A DNA stretch of 64,000 nt from Granulicella sapmiensis (GTDB taxonomy: Bacteria; Acidobacteriota; Terriglobia; Terriglobales; Acidobacteriaceae): positions 62,001 to 126,000 of the forward strand of contig JAMFSR010000037.1 in assembly GCA_026225395.1 (NCBI GenBank), given 5' to 3'. The position numbers and the translations under genes were made by a program. Below the pieces are notes generated by a model, which did no database searches, was not told the origin of the DNA, and saw only the letters and a program-made list of their open reading frames with translations. Shown here piece by piece: positions 1-7,509 of the stretch; the first letter of the stretch is position 1; each line of letters begins with the position of its first letter.

Positions 1-101
1 AGGAGTTTGTTGCGGATGTGAGGATCGATACGCCGCAGGAGATTCTGTACTACCAGCATGGCGGGATTCTGCAGTATGTGTTGCGGTCGCTGGCGGCGTA
101 A
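1..101 (+). CDS. acnA: Aconitate hydratase, last 32 codons (partial)
   Basis: Open reading from the left window edge in the frame that starts at base 3 and stops at TAA 99-101. The visible tail ends in [15 protein letters not shown], which closely resembles the C-terminal end of AcnA-type aconitases (a YxxHGGILQxVLR signature). The enzyme would interconvert citrate and isocitrate in the TCA cycle in the cytoplasm. Only the tail is inside the window, so domains and iron-sulfur ligands cannot be seen. A terminator hairpin follows 30 bases downstream. Assignment rests on this short tail alone. Confidence 0.7.
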   Translation, partial: EFVADVRIDTPQEILYYQHGGILQYVLRSLAA

Positions 102-130
102 GAGCAGCGAACAGGTAACAGCCAACAGGG

Positions 131-160
131 AACAGCGAGCTCTTCGGGGCTCGCTGTTTT
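131..160. terminator. Terminator between convergent acnA and TMEM175-like gene
   Basis: A perfect 10-bp stem (aacagcgagc / gctcgctgtt, loop tcttcggg) followed by TTTT. It lies between the acnA stop and the stop of the minus-strand gene at 163, so it could serve both directions. The bases just before it (about 108-131) are a run of loosely repeated aacag/acagg units. Confidence 0.75.
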
Positions 161-162
161 GT

Positions 163-762
163 TTAGGCGAGCTGTTTCGCCTTAACGCGCCTGTTTCTTC
201 TCTCGAAGAACCCGCTGATTACCGCGGCGACCGCCGGGACGATCAGGAGATAGCGGATGGGGAAGAAGTGGATGGAGATGGCGCAGGCGACCATGATGAT
301 GGTGAGCGTGTAGAGGCGCAGGCGGAGGTTGGTCAACTCCATGGATTTAGGAATGCGGTCGCGCATGCGGATGAACTCAAGCTTGGCGATGAGCGCGAGC
401 CCGATCGCGCCCTGGTTGCCGAGGTAAAGAATTAAGGCCAGTGGCTCGCTGAAGTGCCGCCCAAGAAGCGTGCTCGAAAACGGAAGGATCGTAACGAAGC
501 CGAGAAAAATGAAGGTGAGGATGGCGGCGTGGTGCGTGAAGCCTTCGGTGAGTTTGAAGACGTTGTGCTGCAGCATCCAGTAACGCGCGGAGATGAAGAA
601 GGTGATGAAGAAGGCGACCCAGTCTTCGCCATCCGCGCGCAGGGCCTCCCAAAGATGGCCATGCACGACATCGGTGGGTACTTTGAGCTCGAGCACGAGC
701 AACGTCATGACGATGGCGAAGATCGCGTCGGAGAGGGCTTCCAGCCGGTGCTTGCTGTACAT
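163..762 (-). CDS. TMEM175-family potassium channel-like membrane protein
   Basis: A 199-residue integral membrane protein. The N-terminus carries RLEALSDAIFAIVMTLLVLEL, the conserved first-helix signature of bacterial TMEM175/DUF1211 proteins (R-x3-FSDxxFAI-x2-TLLVL). Several further hydrophobic helices follow and the C-terminus is basic (ERRNRRVKAKQ), suggesting a cytoplasmic tail. Members of this family form K+-permeable channels without the classical selectivity filter; potassium leak is the expected role by homology. The gene is divergent from trpC with only 43 bases between starts, and has no obvious Shine-Dalgarno. No functional link to the trp genes is evident. Confidence 0.8.
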   Translation of the reverse strand: MYSKHRLEALSDAIFAIVMTLLVLELKVPTDVVHGHLWEALRADGEDWVAFFITFFISARYWMLQHNVFKLTEGFTHHAAILTFIFLGFVTILPFSSTLLGRHFSEPLALILYLGNQGAIGLALIAKLEFIRMRDRIPKSMELTNLRLRLYTLTIIMVACAISIHFFPIRYLLIVPAVAAVISGFFERRNRRVKAKQLA

Positions 763-805
763 GATGGGTTTTAGTGTAACCGGGTGGTGGGATTAGCATG
801 GAGAG

Positions 806-1621
806 ATGGCCGAGGCGGTGAAAGAACGGACGATGTATCTGCCGGAGATTCTGGCGCACACGCGCGGCGTGGTCGCTGAGCGTAAGGCTGCGGCGGATGT
901 GCCGGCGTTGGAGCGGGCTGCGGCTGCCCACGCGCCGCGTGGTTTTGCGCGGGCGCTGAAGGCGAAGGCTGCGAATGGGCCGGCGATTATTGCGGAGTTG
1001 AAGAAGGCTTCACCTTCAAAGGGATTGATCCGCGCTGACTTCGATGCGGCGGCAATTGCTCCGATGCTGGAAGCTGGGGGCGCTGCTGTGCTGAGCGTGC
1101 TGACCGATGAGAAGTTTTTTCAGGGGTCGCTGGAGAATCTGCGGCGGGCTTCGGCTGCGGTGAAGATTCCCTGTTTGCGCAAGGATTTTATGGTGGACGA
1201 GTTCCAGGTGCTGGAGGCGCGAGCGAACGGTGCGGATGCGATTCTGCTGATCATGGCTGCGCTGGAGGATGCGGAGCTGCGGGTGCTTCGTGATTCTGCG
1301 CGCAAGCATGGACTAGATGTGCTGTGTGAGGTGCATGATCGCGAAGAACTGCAGCGCGCGCTGGAGTTGGACTGCGAGTGCGTCGGGGTAAACAGCCGCG
1401 ACCTGAAGACGTTTGAGGTTTCGCTTGATCGTGCGTGTGAGCTGGCGGCGTTGTTGCCAGCAAGTGCGGTGAAGGTGGCGGAGAGTGGAATTCATACGGC
1501 CGCGGATATGCAGCGGCTGCGAGCCGCGGGGTATGAGGCGTTCCTGATCGGCGAGTCTCTGATGCGAAAAGCGGATCCCGGCGAGGCGCTGAAGCATCTG
1601 CTGAGTGGGTCGGCGAGTTAG
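806..1621 (+). CDS. trpC: Indole-3-glycerol phosphate synthase
   Basis: A 271-residue TIM-barrel enzyme that decarboxylates and cyclises carboxyphenylaminodeoxyribulose phosphate to indole-3-glycerol phosphate, the fourth step of tryptophan synthesis. Diagnostic stretches are IIAELKKASPSKG (beta-1 with the catalytic Lys), PCLRKDFMVDEFQV (beta-3/4), GVNSRDLKTF and VAESGIHTAADM near the end. The ATG at 806 has GGAGAG six bases upstream; an in-frame ATG at 833 is an alternative start that would trim nine residues. trpF starts two bases after the stop, so the genes are surely co-transcribed. Only trpC and trpF are here; trpB and trpA lie 1 kb downstream behind their own leader, and trpE, trpG and trpD are not in the window. 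Confidence 0.95.
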   Translation: MAEAVKERTMYLPEILAHTRGVVAERKAAADVPALERAAAAHAPRGFARALKAKAANGPAIIAELKKASPSKGLIRADFDAAAIAPMLEAGGAAVLSVLTDEKFFQGSLENLRRASAAVKIPCLRKDFMVDEFQVLEARANGADAILLIMAALEDAELRVLRDSARKHGLDVLCEVHDREELQRALELDCECVGVNSRDLKTFEVSLDRACELAALLPASAVKVAESGIHTAADMQRLRAAGYEAFLIGESLMRKADPGEALKHLLSGSAS

Positions 1622-1623
1622 CT

Positions 1624-2328
1624 ATGTGGGTCAAGATTTGTGCGAACACGAACCTGAAGGATGCGCTGCTTGCGGTTGAGGCCGGCGCGGATGCGGTGGG
1701 GTTCGTGTTTGCGCCGAGCAAGCGTAGGGTCACACCGGAGCAAGTGGCGGATATCGTCGATGGCCTGCCTGAAGATGTCGAGAAGGTTGGCGTCTTTCAC
1801 ACATCCGATCCGTTTGAAGTGGAGCATTTTGTCGCAGCCACCGATCTCACAATCGCGCAGCTGCATGGCGCGTTCGATCAGGAGATGGTGCGGCTGTTGA
1901 GCGCTGAGTTTGGTGGCGAGCTGAAGATCATTCAAACCGTTGCCTACGAGCTGAACGCGCAGGATCGCCAGGCTGCCGATCAGCGTTTTGAGGCGATGCT
2001 GACAGCCGCGTTTGCGGAGCCCGCGGTTTGGGCCGTACTGCTGGATGCCGCGAAGTCAGGGGTCTCCGGCGGGTTGGGTGTGACGTACGACTGGGTGCAT
2101 GTGGCGGAGATCGTGCAGCGCGCCATGGGGGCGCGCGAGCCGCGGCCGCGGGTGATTCTGGCTGGTGGGTTGAAACCGGAGAATGTCGCAGAAGCCATCG
2201 CAGCGCTGCAACCGTGGGGCGTGGATGTGGCGAGCGGTGTTGAAGCCTCGGCGGGCGTAAAGGATCCGGGACGCCTGAAGGCCTTTATCGCGAACGCTCG
2301 TGCGGCAGGCGATAAAATCGGTAAGTGA
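1624..2328 (+). CDS. trpF: Phosphoribosylanthranilate isomerase
   Basis: A 234-residue TIM barrel, somewhat longer than the roughly 200 residues usual for TrpF. It performs the Amadori rearrangement of phosphoribosylanthranilate in tryptophan synthesis. The N-terminus WVKICANTN carries the catalytic Cys, followed by AGADAVGFVFAPSKRRV; the catalytic Asp sits in VLLDAAKSGVSGG and the phosphate site in ILAGGLKPENV. It starts two bases after trpC and its TGA overlaps the GTG of the next gene by two bases, so the three form one tight transcription unit. Confidence 0.95.
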   Translation: MWVKICANTNLKDALLAVEAGADAVGFVFAPSKRRVTPEQVADIVDGLPEDVEKVGVFHTSDPFEVEHFVAATDLTIAQLHGAFDQEMVRLLSAEFGGELKIIQTVAYELNAQDRQAADQRFEAMLTAAFAEPAVWAVLLDAAKSGVSGGLGVTYDWVHVAEIVQRAMGAREPRPRVILAGGLKPENVAEAIAALQPWGVDVASGVEASAGVKDPGRLKAFIANARAAGDKIGK

Positions 2329-2960
2329 GTTCAAAAACCAAGCAGGCAATTTTTATACGTCATGGACAGAGCCGTCAGAACGTCGGTGACTGGAATGGTG
2401 GGTTTGCGGAGATTCCGCTGACTGCCGTTGGAGAAGAACAGGCGAGGGCGCTGGCTGAAACCTGGGACTTCACGCCGAGTCTTATTGTTGTTTCGCCTTA
2501 TCTGCGGACGCAGCAAACGGCAGCCCCAACCATTGCACGCTTTCCCGATGTTCCAGTGGAGACGTGGGAGATCCACGAGTTCACGTTCTGGGACCGGGCG
2601 CACTGGGGCGATGTGATGCCGGATGAAAGTTTCGAAGATGTGGCGCGCTTCTGGCGTGTCGCCGACCCGGAGTACCGGCACAAGGGAAGTGCGGACACCG
2701 CGGGAGCCGAGAGCTTTGGCGATTTGCTGCGGCGAACGGAAGTGGCACTGGAGCGGTTGAGCGCGATGGAGTTCAACGCGCCAGTGCTGTTGTTCACGCA
2801 TGGCCATTTCATGCAGGCCCTGCGGCACACGCTGTTGTTTCCGCACTGGACGGCGGAGCAGAAGATGATGAACTTCGTCGCTTATGACGAAGCCAACAAG
2901 GTTTTGAATACGGAGTTGATTACGGTGGAGTTTGAAGAGGGGAAGTGGCGGCTGCGGTGA
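2325..2960 (+). CDS. Histidine phosphatase superfamily protein
   Basis: A 211-residue phosphoglycerate-mutase-like phosphatase. The catalytic RHG motif is in FIRHGQSRQN near residue 12, and the second catalytic His lies in LLFTHGHFMQAL near residue 155. The start is the GTG overlapping the trpF stop, which gives translational coupling. The family dephosphorylates small metabolites or phosphoproteins and the substrate cannot be read from sequence. Its place at the end of a trpC-trpF unit is unusual; a metabolite-repair role is possible but is only a guess. Confidence 0.85.
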   Translation: MSSKTKQAIFIRHGQSRQNVGDWNGGFAEIPLTAVGEEQARALAETWDFTPSLIVVSPYLRTQQTAAPTIARFPDVPVETWEIHEFTFWDRAHWGDVMPDESFEDVARFWRVADPEYRHKGSADTAGAESFGDLLRRTEVALERLSAMEFNAPVLLFTHGHFMQALRHTLLFPHWTAEQKMMNFVAYDEANKVLNTELITVEFEEGKWRLR

Positions 2961-2969
2961 GCCGCCACT
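2944..2969 (+). terminator. Hairpin over the stop codon of the phosphatase gene
   Basis: A perfect 10-bp inverted repeat (agtggcggct / agccgccact, loop gcggtg) that spans the stop codon of the histidine phosphatase gene. No T-run follows, so it is a weak intrinsic terminator at best, or a 3' stabilising hairpin. Confidence 0.4.
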
Positions 2970-3005
2970 CGAATCTTCTATGACCAAGAGCCACGCGGGC
3001 CGGTA

Positions 3006-3167
3006 TTAGTGGCGGGGCGTCGCGGAGTGGTCATGCACGGTCGGGGTGTGGTCGTGGACCACAGGGGTATGATCGTGCGGTGTTGCCGGGGTAGTAGAGG
3101 CAAACGCAGCAGCAGGGGTTAAGGCCAGTGCGCTTGCAACGAGGATACGGACGATTGTCTGTTTCAT
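3006..3167 (-). CDS. Small exported His-rich protein
   Basis: A 53-residue protein. The start was chosen at the ATG at 3167 because AGGAGTT lies six bases upstream and the product then opens with a clean signal peptide (MKQTIVRILVASALALTPAAAFA). The mature part is about 30 residues and nearly all of it is a repeated HDHTP-type unit (HDHTPVV, HDHTPTV, HDHSATP). Such His/Asp clusters could bind divalent metals in the periplasm, but this is inference. A second His-rich exported protein lies upstream on the same strand. I recognise no family. Confidence 0.6.
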   Translation of the reverse strand: MKQTIVRILVASALALTPAAAFASTTPATPHDHTPVVHDHTPTVHDHSATPRH

Positions 3168-3334
3168 CACAAGAACTCCTAACTGCCATATACGACGCAG
3201 CAGCCAGGAGTCTGGATTCATATTTTGGGCATACGAAAGCAACCAAATAACCGCGTCGTTACTGGGTTACATCGCCTTCTCTTTTTTTGAAACTTTGCGG
3301 TGCTTCGCAGAATCTAATCGACATTCCGCTGTGT

Positions 3335-3646
3335 TTACTGTCCCGGTCGCGCGTACTCTTCGCGCTTTTTGATCTCGTGATGGCGATGGATCTTGTTGGC
3401 GACTACGCCGCCGACTGCGCCTACACCGGCGCCGACAACTGCACCGCCGGGACCACCGACCTTAGCCCCCACAATTGCTCCACCAACAGCGCCACCGGCG
3501 ACAAACTTAGCCTTGGTGTGGTGATGGTGGTCGTGGGCATGCGTCTGGGCCACGGCGTCTTCGTGGGACTCCTGCGCGATAACGGACAGGGGCATGGAGA
3601 GCACGGCTGCGGCTACGGCGGTTGCTGCAAATGTTTTGATTGTCAT
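3335..3646 (-). CDS. Small exported glycine-zipper protein with His cluster
   Basis: A 103-residue protein with a signal peptide (cleavage expected after SVIAQ or nearby), then a His cluster (THAHDHHHH, residues about 35-44), then a Gly/Ala/Val-rich stretch with GxxxG spacing (GGAVGGAIVGAKVGG and onward) typical of glycine-zipper membrane segments, and a basic tail (HRHHEIKKREEYARPGQ). AGGAG lies seven bases before the ATG. Glycine-zipper proteins insert in or associate with the outer membrane or periplasm; the exact role is unknown. It resembles the neighbouring gene at 3006 only in being small, exported and His-rich. Confidence 0.65.
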   Translation of the reverse strand: MTIKTFAATAVAAAVLSMPLSVIAQESHEDAVAQTHAHDHHHHTKAKFVAGGAVGGAIVGAKVGGPGGAVVGAGVGAVGGVVANKIHRHHEIKKREEYARPGQ

Positions 3647-3786
3647 CTCGCTCCTCGGTAAGCCCGCGTGCGGGCGGTCATGTACAGAGACATCCGATGG
3701 CTTCTTTTTGCTTCCAGATGGCCGGAATAAACATATTTATGGGGCAACCACTTGCCGCGAAACGGGACGAGGTATAGGCTATTGCC

Positions 3787-3858
3787 ATGCGTTCGTTCTT
3801 CAGCCCGCGCCCGTTTACCTTCCGCTACTGGCCTACAGTAGCGGCCACGGCGGACTGA
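3787..3858 (+). CDS. Candidate aromatic leader peptide of the trpBA unit
   Basis: A 23-codon frame from ATG 3787 to TGA 3856-3858, ending 112 bases before trpB. Six of its 23 residues are aromatic: Phe4, Phe5, Phe10, Phe12, Tyr14 and Trp15. The Tyr-Trp codons sit in the left arm of a perfect 7-bp hairpin (3824-3842), and a terminator hairpin with a T-rich tail follows at 3900-3932. This is the arrangement of a ribosome-mediated attenuator: stalling at Tyr/Trp (or Phe) codons would change folding downstream. The Shine-Dalgarno is weak (AGG about eight bases upstream). There is one Trp codon rather than the usual two, so Phe/Tyr supply may also be sensed. Not proven; see findings. Confidence 0.5.
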   Translation: MRSFFSPRPFTFRYWPTVAATAD

Positions 3859-3899
3859 GCTTAGCTGACGTTTCAGCAAGATTCTCAAGTTACCTACCG
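3824..3899 (+). promoter_or_regulatory. Attenuator hairpin region between leader peptide and terminator
   Basis: The first stem pairs gctactg (3824-3830) with cagtagc (3836-3842) and contains the Tyr and Trp codons of the leader frame. The right arm and following bases (gcggc at 3841-3845) can instead pair with gccgc at 3901-3905, which is part of the left arm of the terminator stem, so an antiterminator alternative is possible. Pairing was worked out by eye; no energies were computed. Confidence 0.45.
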
Positions 3900-3932
3900 A
3901 GCCGCGACAGCCAATGTCGGGGCTTTTGTTTT
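3900..3932 (+). terminator. Leader terminator upstream of trpB
   Basis: A 10-bp stem with one mismatch (agccgcgaca / tgtcggggct, loop gccaa) followed by TTTTGTTTT. It stands 38 bases before the trpB ATG, with no upstream full-length gene on this strand for 930 bases, which is what an attenuator terminator would look like. Confidence 0.65.
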
Positions 3933-3970
3933 GTGCGATGGAATTTTGATTCATCCGATGGAGAAGCGAG

Positions 3971-5218
3971 ATGAGTGTTAGCCAGTTAACAAGTCCGGTG
4001 ACGGTGCCCACTTCGAGCACGCCTGGGCGCTTTGGCGTCTATGGCGGCCGCTATGTGCCGGAGACGCTGATGGCGGCGCTGCTGGAGCTCGACGCGGCGT
4101 ATGCGGAGGCCCAGGCCGATCCGGCGTTCCATGTGGAGCTGGATGGGTTGCTGAAGGATTATGTGGGGCGGCCGACTCCGCTGTACTTTGCCAAGCGGCT
4201 TACGGAGACGCTGGGCGGGGCAAAGATTTACCTGAAGCGCGAAGACCTGCTGCATACCGGCGCGCACAAGATCAATAATGCGCTGGGTCAGGCACTGCTG
4301 GCGCGCCGCATGGGCAAGCAGCGGATCATCGCGGAGACCGGCGCGGGCCAGCATGGCGTGGCTACGGCTACGGTGTGTGCGCTGTTTGGGCTGGAGTGCG
4401 TCGTGTATATGGGTGAGGAAGACATGCGGCGGCAGGAGCTGAATGTGTTCCGCATGCGTCTGCTGGGCGCTGAGGTACGTGGCGTGGCGTCGGGCTCGGC
4501 GACGCTGAAGGATGCGATCAACGAGGCCATGCGCGATTGGGTCACCAACGTACGCAACACGTTCTACATCCTCGGCTCGGCGCTGGGATCGCATCCCTAC
4601 CCGACGATGGTGCGGGACTTCCATCGCGTGATTTCGATTGAGAGCAAGCGGCAGATCCTGGCGCACGAAGGCCGTTTGCCGGATGCGATTGTGGCTTGCG
4701 TGGGCGGCGGGTCGAATGCGATTGGCGCGTTCTATGAGTACATCCCTGATACGAATGTGGCGCTGATAGGCGTCGAGGCCGGCGGGCGCGGGACGGCGCT
4801 GGGCGAGCATGCGGCGCGGTTTGCGAAGAACGGCGGCGGGGTTCCGGGAGTGCTGCAGGGCACATACAGCTATGTGTTGCAGAACGACGCCGGGCAGGTG
4901 GCGGCGACGCACTCGGTATCCGCGGGCCTCGACTACGCGAGCGTTGGGCCGGAGCATGCGATGCTGCATGACTCCGGTCGCGCCACCTACACAAGCGCCA
5001 CCGACGAGGAAGCGCTGAACGCCGTGAGTGTGCTCTCGCGGACGGAGGGGATTATTCCTGCGCTTGAAAGCGCGCACGCGATAGCGGAGGCGATCAAGCT
5101 CGCGCCGAAGATGGGCAAGGACAAGATCCTGATGGTGAATGTGAGCGGGCGCGGGGATAAGGATATTGGGATTATGACGCGCGAGATGAATTTGAGTGGC
5201 GTGGAGGCGAAGGGCTAA
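3971..5218 (+). CDS. trpB: Tryptophan synthase beta subunit
   Basis: A 415-residue PLP enzyme that joins indole and serine to make tryptophan in the alpha2-beta2 complex. The PLP lysine is in [13 protein letters not shown] (about residue 98), the loop [13 protein letters not shown] and the phosphate-binding [10 protein letters not shown] are intact, and [13 protein letters not shown] is the standard N-terminal stretch. Length matches classical TrpB1. GGAGAAGCGAG precedes the ATG. The stop overlaps the trpA start by one base (TAATG), typical of trpBA coupling. Expression is probably controlled by the leader at 3787-3932. Confidence 0.97.
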   Translation: MSVSQLTSPVTVPTSSTPGRFGVYGGRYVPETLMAALLELDAAYAEAQADPAFHVELDGLLKDYVGRPTPLYFAKRLTETLGGAKIYLKREDLLHTGAHKINNALGQALLARRMGKQRIIAETGAGQHGVATATVCALFGLECVVYMGEEDMRRQELNVFRMRLLGAEVRGVASGSATLKDAINEAMRDWVTNVRNTFYILGSALGSHPYPTMVRDFHRVISIESKRQILAHEGRLPDAIVACVGGGSNAIGAFYEYIPDTNVALIGVEAGGRGTALGEHAARFAKNGGGVPGVLQGTYSYVLQNDAGQVAATHSVSAGLDYASVGPEHAMLHDSGRATYTSATDEEALNAVSVLSRTEGIIPALESAHAIAEAIKLAPKMGKDKILMVNVSGRGDKDIGIMTREMNLSGVEAKG

Positions 5219-5991
5219 TGCCGATTCGTTTCAACAAGAGGCCGGGGCTGGTGATTTATCTGACGGCTGGTGATCCTGATCTGGCGACGACGCGTGAGAT
5301 GGCGCTTGCCGCCATCGATAACGGCGCCGACGTCATCGAGCTTGGCGTACCCTTTAGCGATCCGCTGGCAGATGGGCCAGTGATTCAGCGGGCAAGCGAA
5401 CGCGCTGTGGCTCGTGGCACAAGATTGTCGGATGTCCTCACGATCTGTAAGGAGCTGCGTGCTGCGCGCCCGGCGGCGGGGATCATTCTGTTCAGCTATC
5501 TGAATCCTGTCGTTCGGTTTGGCTTGCCAGCGTTTGCGAAGGCCGCGAAGGAAGCGGGCGCCGACGGCGTGCTGCTGACTGACATGATCGTGGAAGAAGC
5601 CGGCGAGTACCTGCAGGTGATGCGCGAGCACGACCTGATGCCGGTCTTCCTCGCCGCACCGACGTCGCCCGACGAGCGCCTGAAGGCCATCGCGGAAGCC
5701 TCGCGCGGGTTCGTCTATGCGATCTCGCGGGTTGGCATTACGGGCACGCAGACGGAGCTCGCCAGCGACGCGCAGGGCCTGGTCGAGCGCATCAAGCAGT
5801 TCACCACGCTCCCCGTCGCACTGGGCTTTGGCGTTTCGACCGCGGCTCATGTGAAGGCCGTTGGGGACTTTGCGGATGCTGCCGTGGTTGGCAGCGCTAT
5901 CGTCGGGTTGATTGAGAAGACTGCGGCCGGCGAAGAGGCGAAGGCCGTTGGAGAGTTTGTGGCGGCGTTGCGAGGCGGAAATGCAGCGTGA
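5218..5991 (+). CDS. trpA: Tryptophan synthase alpha subunit
   Basis: A 257-residue TIM barrel that splits indole-3-glycerol phosphate to indole and glyceraldehyde 3-phosphate, channelled to TrpB. The catalytic Glu and Asp lie in VIELGVPFSDPLADGPVIQ; the phosphate site is in GFGVSTAAHV and VVGSAIVGLIE. It overlaps trpB by one base and is followed 86 bases later by the chorismate mutase gene, so it is probably the middle of a trpB-trpA-aroQ-DAHP synthase unit. Confidence 0.97.
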   Translation: MPIRFNKRPGLVIYLTAGDPDLATTREMALAAIDNGADVIELGVPFSDPLADGPVIQRASERAVARGTRLSDVLTICKELRAARPAAGIILFSYLNPVVRFGLPAFAKAAKEAGADGVLLTDMIVEEAGEYLQVMREHDLMPVFLAAPTSPDERLKAIAEASRGFVYAISRVGITGTQTELASDAQGLVERIKQFTTLPVALGFGVSTAAHVKAVGDFADAAVVGSAIVGLIEKTAAGEEAKAVGEFVAALRGGNAA

Positions 5992-6077
5992 AATCGGGCT
6001 TAAACACGTATCATCGTAAAGGTAGATTTTCTTCAGATCGCAGCGAGTTTTGAAATTTGTTGAAGGCAAGAGGACTT

Positions 6078-6347
6078 ATGGAAATTGCTGACTGGCGTAA
6101 CAAGATTGACGAACTGGATGAGCAAATCGTAAAGCTGATCTCCGAGCGCGCCGCGGCTGCGGTTGCCATTGGCAAGCTGAAGCAGGAGAGCGATGCGCCG
6201 ATCTATGAGCCGAACCGGGAGCGCGTTGTGTTTGCTCATGTGCGGGACATCAACCCTGGCCCGCTATCGGGCGTGCAGGTGCAGGATATTTACGAGCGGA
6301 TTATGGATGTGATGCGGACGCTGCAGCGGCCTGTTGAGACGAAGTAA
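6078..6347 (+). CDS. aroQ: Chorismate mutase, AroQ class, monofunctional
   Basis: An 89-residue helical protein that converts chorismate to prephenate, the branch to Phe and Tyr. The family pattern is visible: WRNKIDELDEQIVKLISERA, GKLKQES, then YEPNRERVV, supplying the Arg, Lys and Glu residues of AroQ active sites. The ATG at 6078 was chosen because AAGAGGA is placed five bases upstream; an upstream TTG at 6057 would add only a non-conserved stretch. Location after trpBA and before DAHP synthase joins Trp and Phe/Tyr synthesis in one unit. In some bacteria this mutase also regulates DAHP synthase by complex formation. Confidence 0.9.
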   Translation: MEIADWRNKIDELDEQIVKLISERAAAAVAIGKLKQESDAPIYEPNRERVVFAHVRDINPGPLSGVQVQDIYERIMDVMRTLQRPVETK

Positions 6348-6465
6348 AGAGGCAAAGACTTTGACGCAAAGTGCGCAAAGTTGAAGCCAAGTTTCGCGAA
6401 GCAAGGGCGACGAGCCCCAATGAATTAGAAGTGCAAATTTTGGACGGAAGCAAAGGACAATAGTG

Positions 6466-7509
6466 ATGATCGTAGCCATGCAGGACCGGGCAACGGATGA
6501 CCAGATTCAACATGTGATCGAGCGGATGGTTGAGCTCGGCTTCAACGTGCATCGCACGACGGGCGAACTGCAAACCATTCTTGCCGGCGTTGGAACGCCT
6601 TCGCACTTTGAGGTGACGGAGTTTCAGGTGCTGCCCGGCGTACACCAGGCGTATCGCATCTCGTCGCCGTACAAGCTGGCGGGGCGAGGTTTCCGGCCGG
6701 AAGGCACGCGGGTCACGTTCCCGAATGGGCTGGTTGTGGGCGGCGATGAGATCGTCATCATGGCTGGGCCTTGCTCGGTGGAAGGCCGCGACCAGATTCG
6801 CCTGAGCGCGAAGCAGGTAGCCGCTGCCGGCGCGCAGTTCCTGCGTGGCGGAGCGTACAAGCCGCGCAGCTCGCCGTACAGCTTCCAGGGCATGGGCGTT
6901 GAAGGCCTGAAGCTGATGCGCGAAGCCGCCGATGAGTATGGCCTGCTCGTTATCACCGAGGTCATGGAGATCTCGCAGATCGAAGCCATGCTGCCCTACA
7001 TCGACTGCTTCCAGGTCGGCGCGCGCAACATGCAGAACTTCAACCTGCTGCGGGAACTCGGCCATGTACGCAAGCCGGTGCTGATGAAGCGCGGTATCGC
7101 GGCGACGATCGAGGAAGTGCTGCTTTCGGCGGAGTACATTCTGAGCGGTGGCAACTATGACCTCATGCTGTGCGAGCGCGGCATTCGCACTTACGAAACC
7201 GCTACGCGCAACACAATGGACATCTCCGCGATCCCGGTGCTGAAGAAGCTGACGCATCTTCCGGTGTTCGGCGATCCTTCGCATGGCGTCGGTATTCGCG
7301 ATCTCGTTCCGCCTATGGCTCTGGCTTCAGTCGCCGCCGGTGCGGACGGATTGCTGATGGAGATGCATCCCGATCCGAACAAGGCGATGAGCGATGGCGC
7401 TCAGTCGCTGTTTCCGGATCAGCTGGAGAAGCTGGTAGCGAAGCTGCGGCAGCTGGCCCCCGTAGTGGACCGTTCGATTGCTCCGGCCGTTTCGCAGGTG
7501 CATGCCTAA
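6466..7509 (+). CDS. aroF: 3-deoxy-7-phosphoheptulonate (DAHP) synthase, N-terminal ACT-like domain type
   Basis: A 347-residue first-step enzyme of the shikimate pathway, joining PEP and erythrose 4-phosphate. An N-terminal ferredoxin-like regulatory domain (residues about 1-70) is followed by the TIM barrel with VIMAGPCSVEG, FLRGGAYKPRSSPYSFQG, GARNMQNFNLL, KPVLMKRG and FGDPSHGVG, characteristic of the class Ibeta enzymes known from Thermotoga. That regulatory domain normally confers Tyr/Phe feedback inhibition. GTG 6463 directly before ATG 6466 is an alternative start. The 118 bases before it contain gcaaag repeated three times. proB overlaps its 3' end. Confidence 0.95.
   Translation: MIVAMQDRATDDQIQHVIERMVELGFNVHRTTGELQTILAGVGTPSHFEVTEFQVLPGVHQAYRISSPYKLAGRGFRPEGTRVTFPNGLVVGGDEIVIMAGPCSVEGRDQIRLSAKQVAAAGAQFLRGGAYKPRSSPYSFQGMGVEGLKLMREAADEYGLLVITEVMEISQIEAMLPYIDCFQVGARNMQNFNLLRELGHVRKPVLMKRGIAATIEEVLLSAEYILSGGNYDLMLCERGIRTYETATRNTMDISAIPVLKKLTHLPVFGDPSHGVGIRDLVPPMALASVAAGADGLLMEMHPDPNKAMSDGAQSLFPDQLEKLVAKLRQLAPVVDRSIAPAVSQVHA

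Noticed and set aside
3647-3970. T-box riboswitch in the trpB leader
   Set aside because: No T-box sequence (AGGGTGGNACCGCG) or specifier stem is visible; the short peptide plus terminator fits attenuation better.
3986-5077. Long open frame opposite trpB, and similar long opposite-strand frames elsewhere (for example 48273-49322, 59466-60461, 25809-27191)
   Set aside because: They lie across confident genes, have Arg/Pro/His- or Gly/Asp-biased compositions from GC-rich third positions, and show no recognised motifs or ribosome sites.
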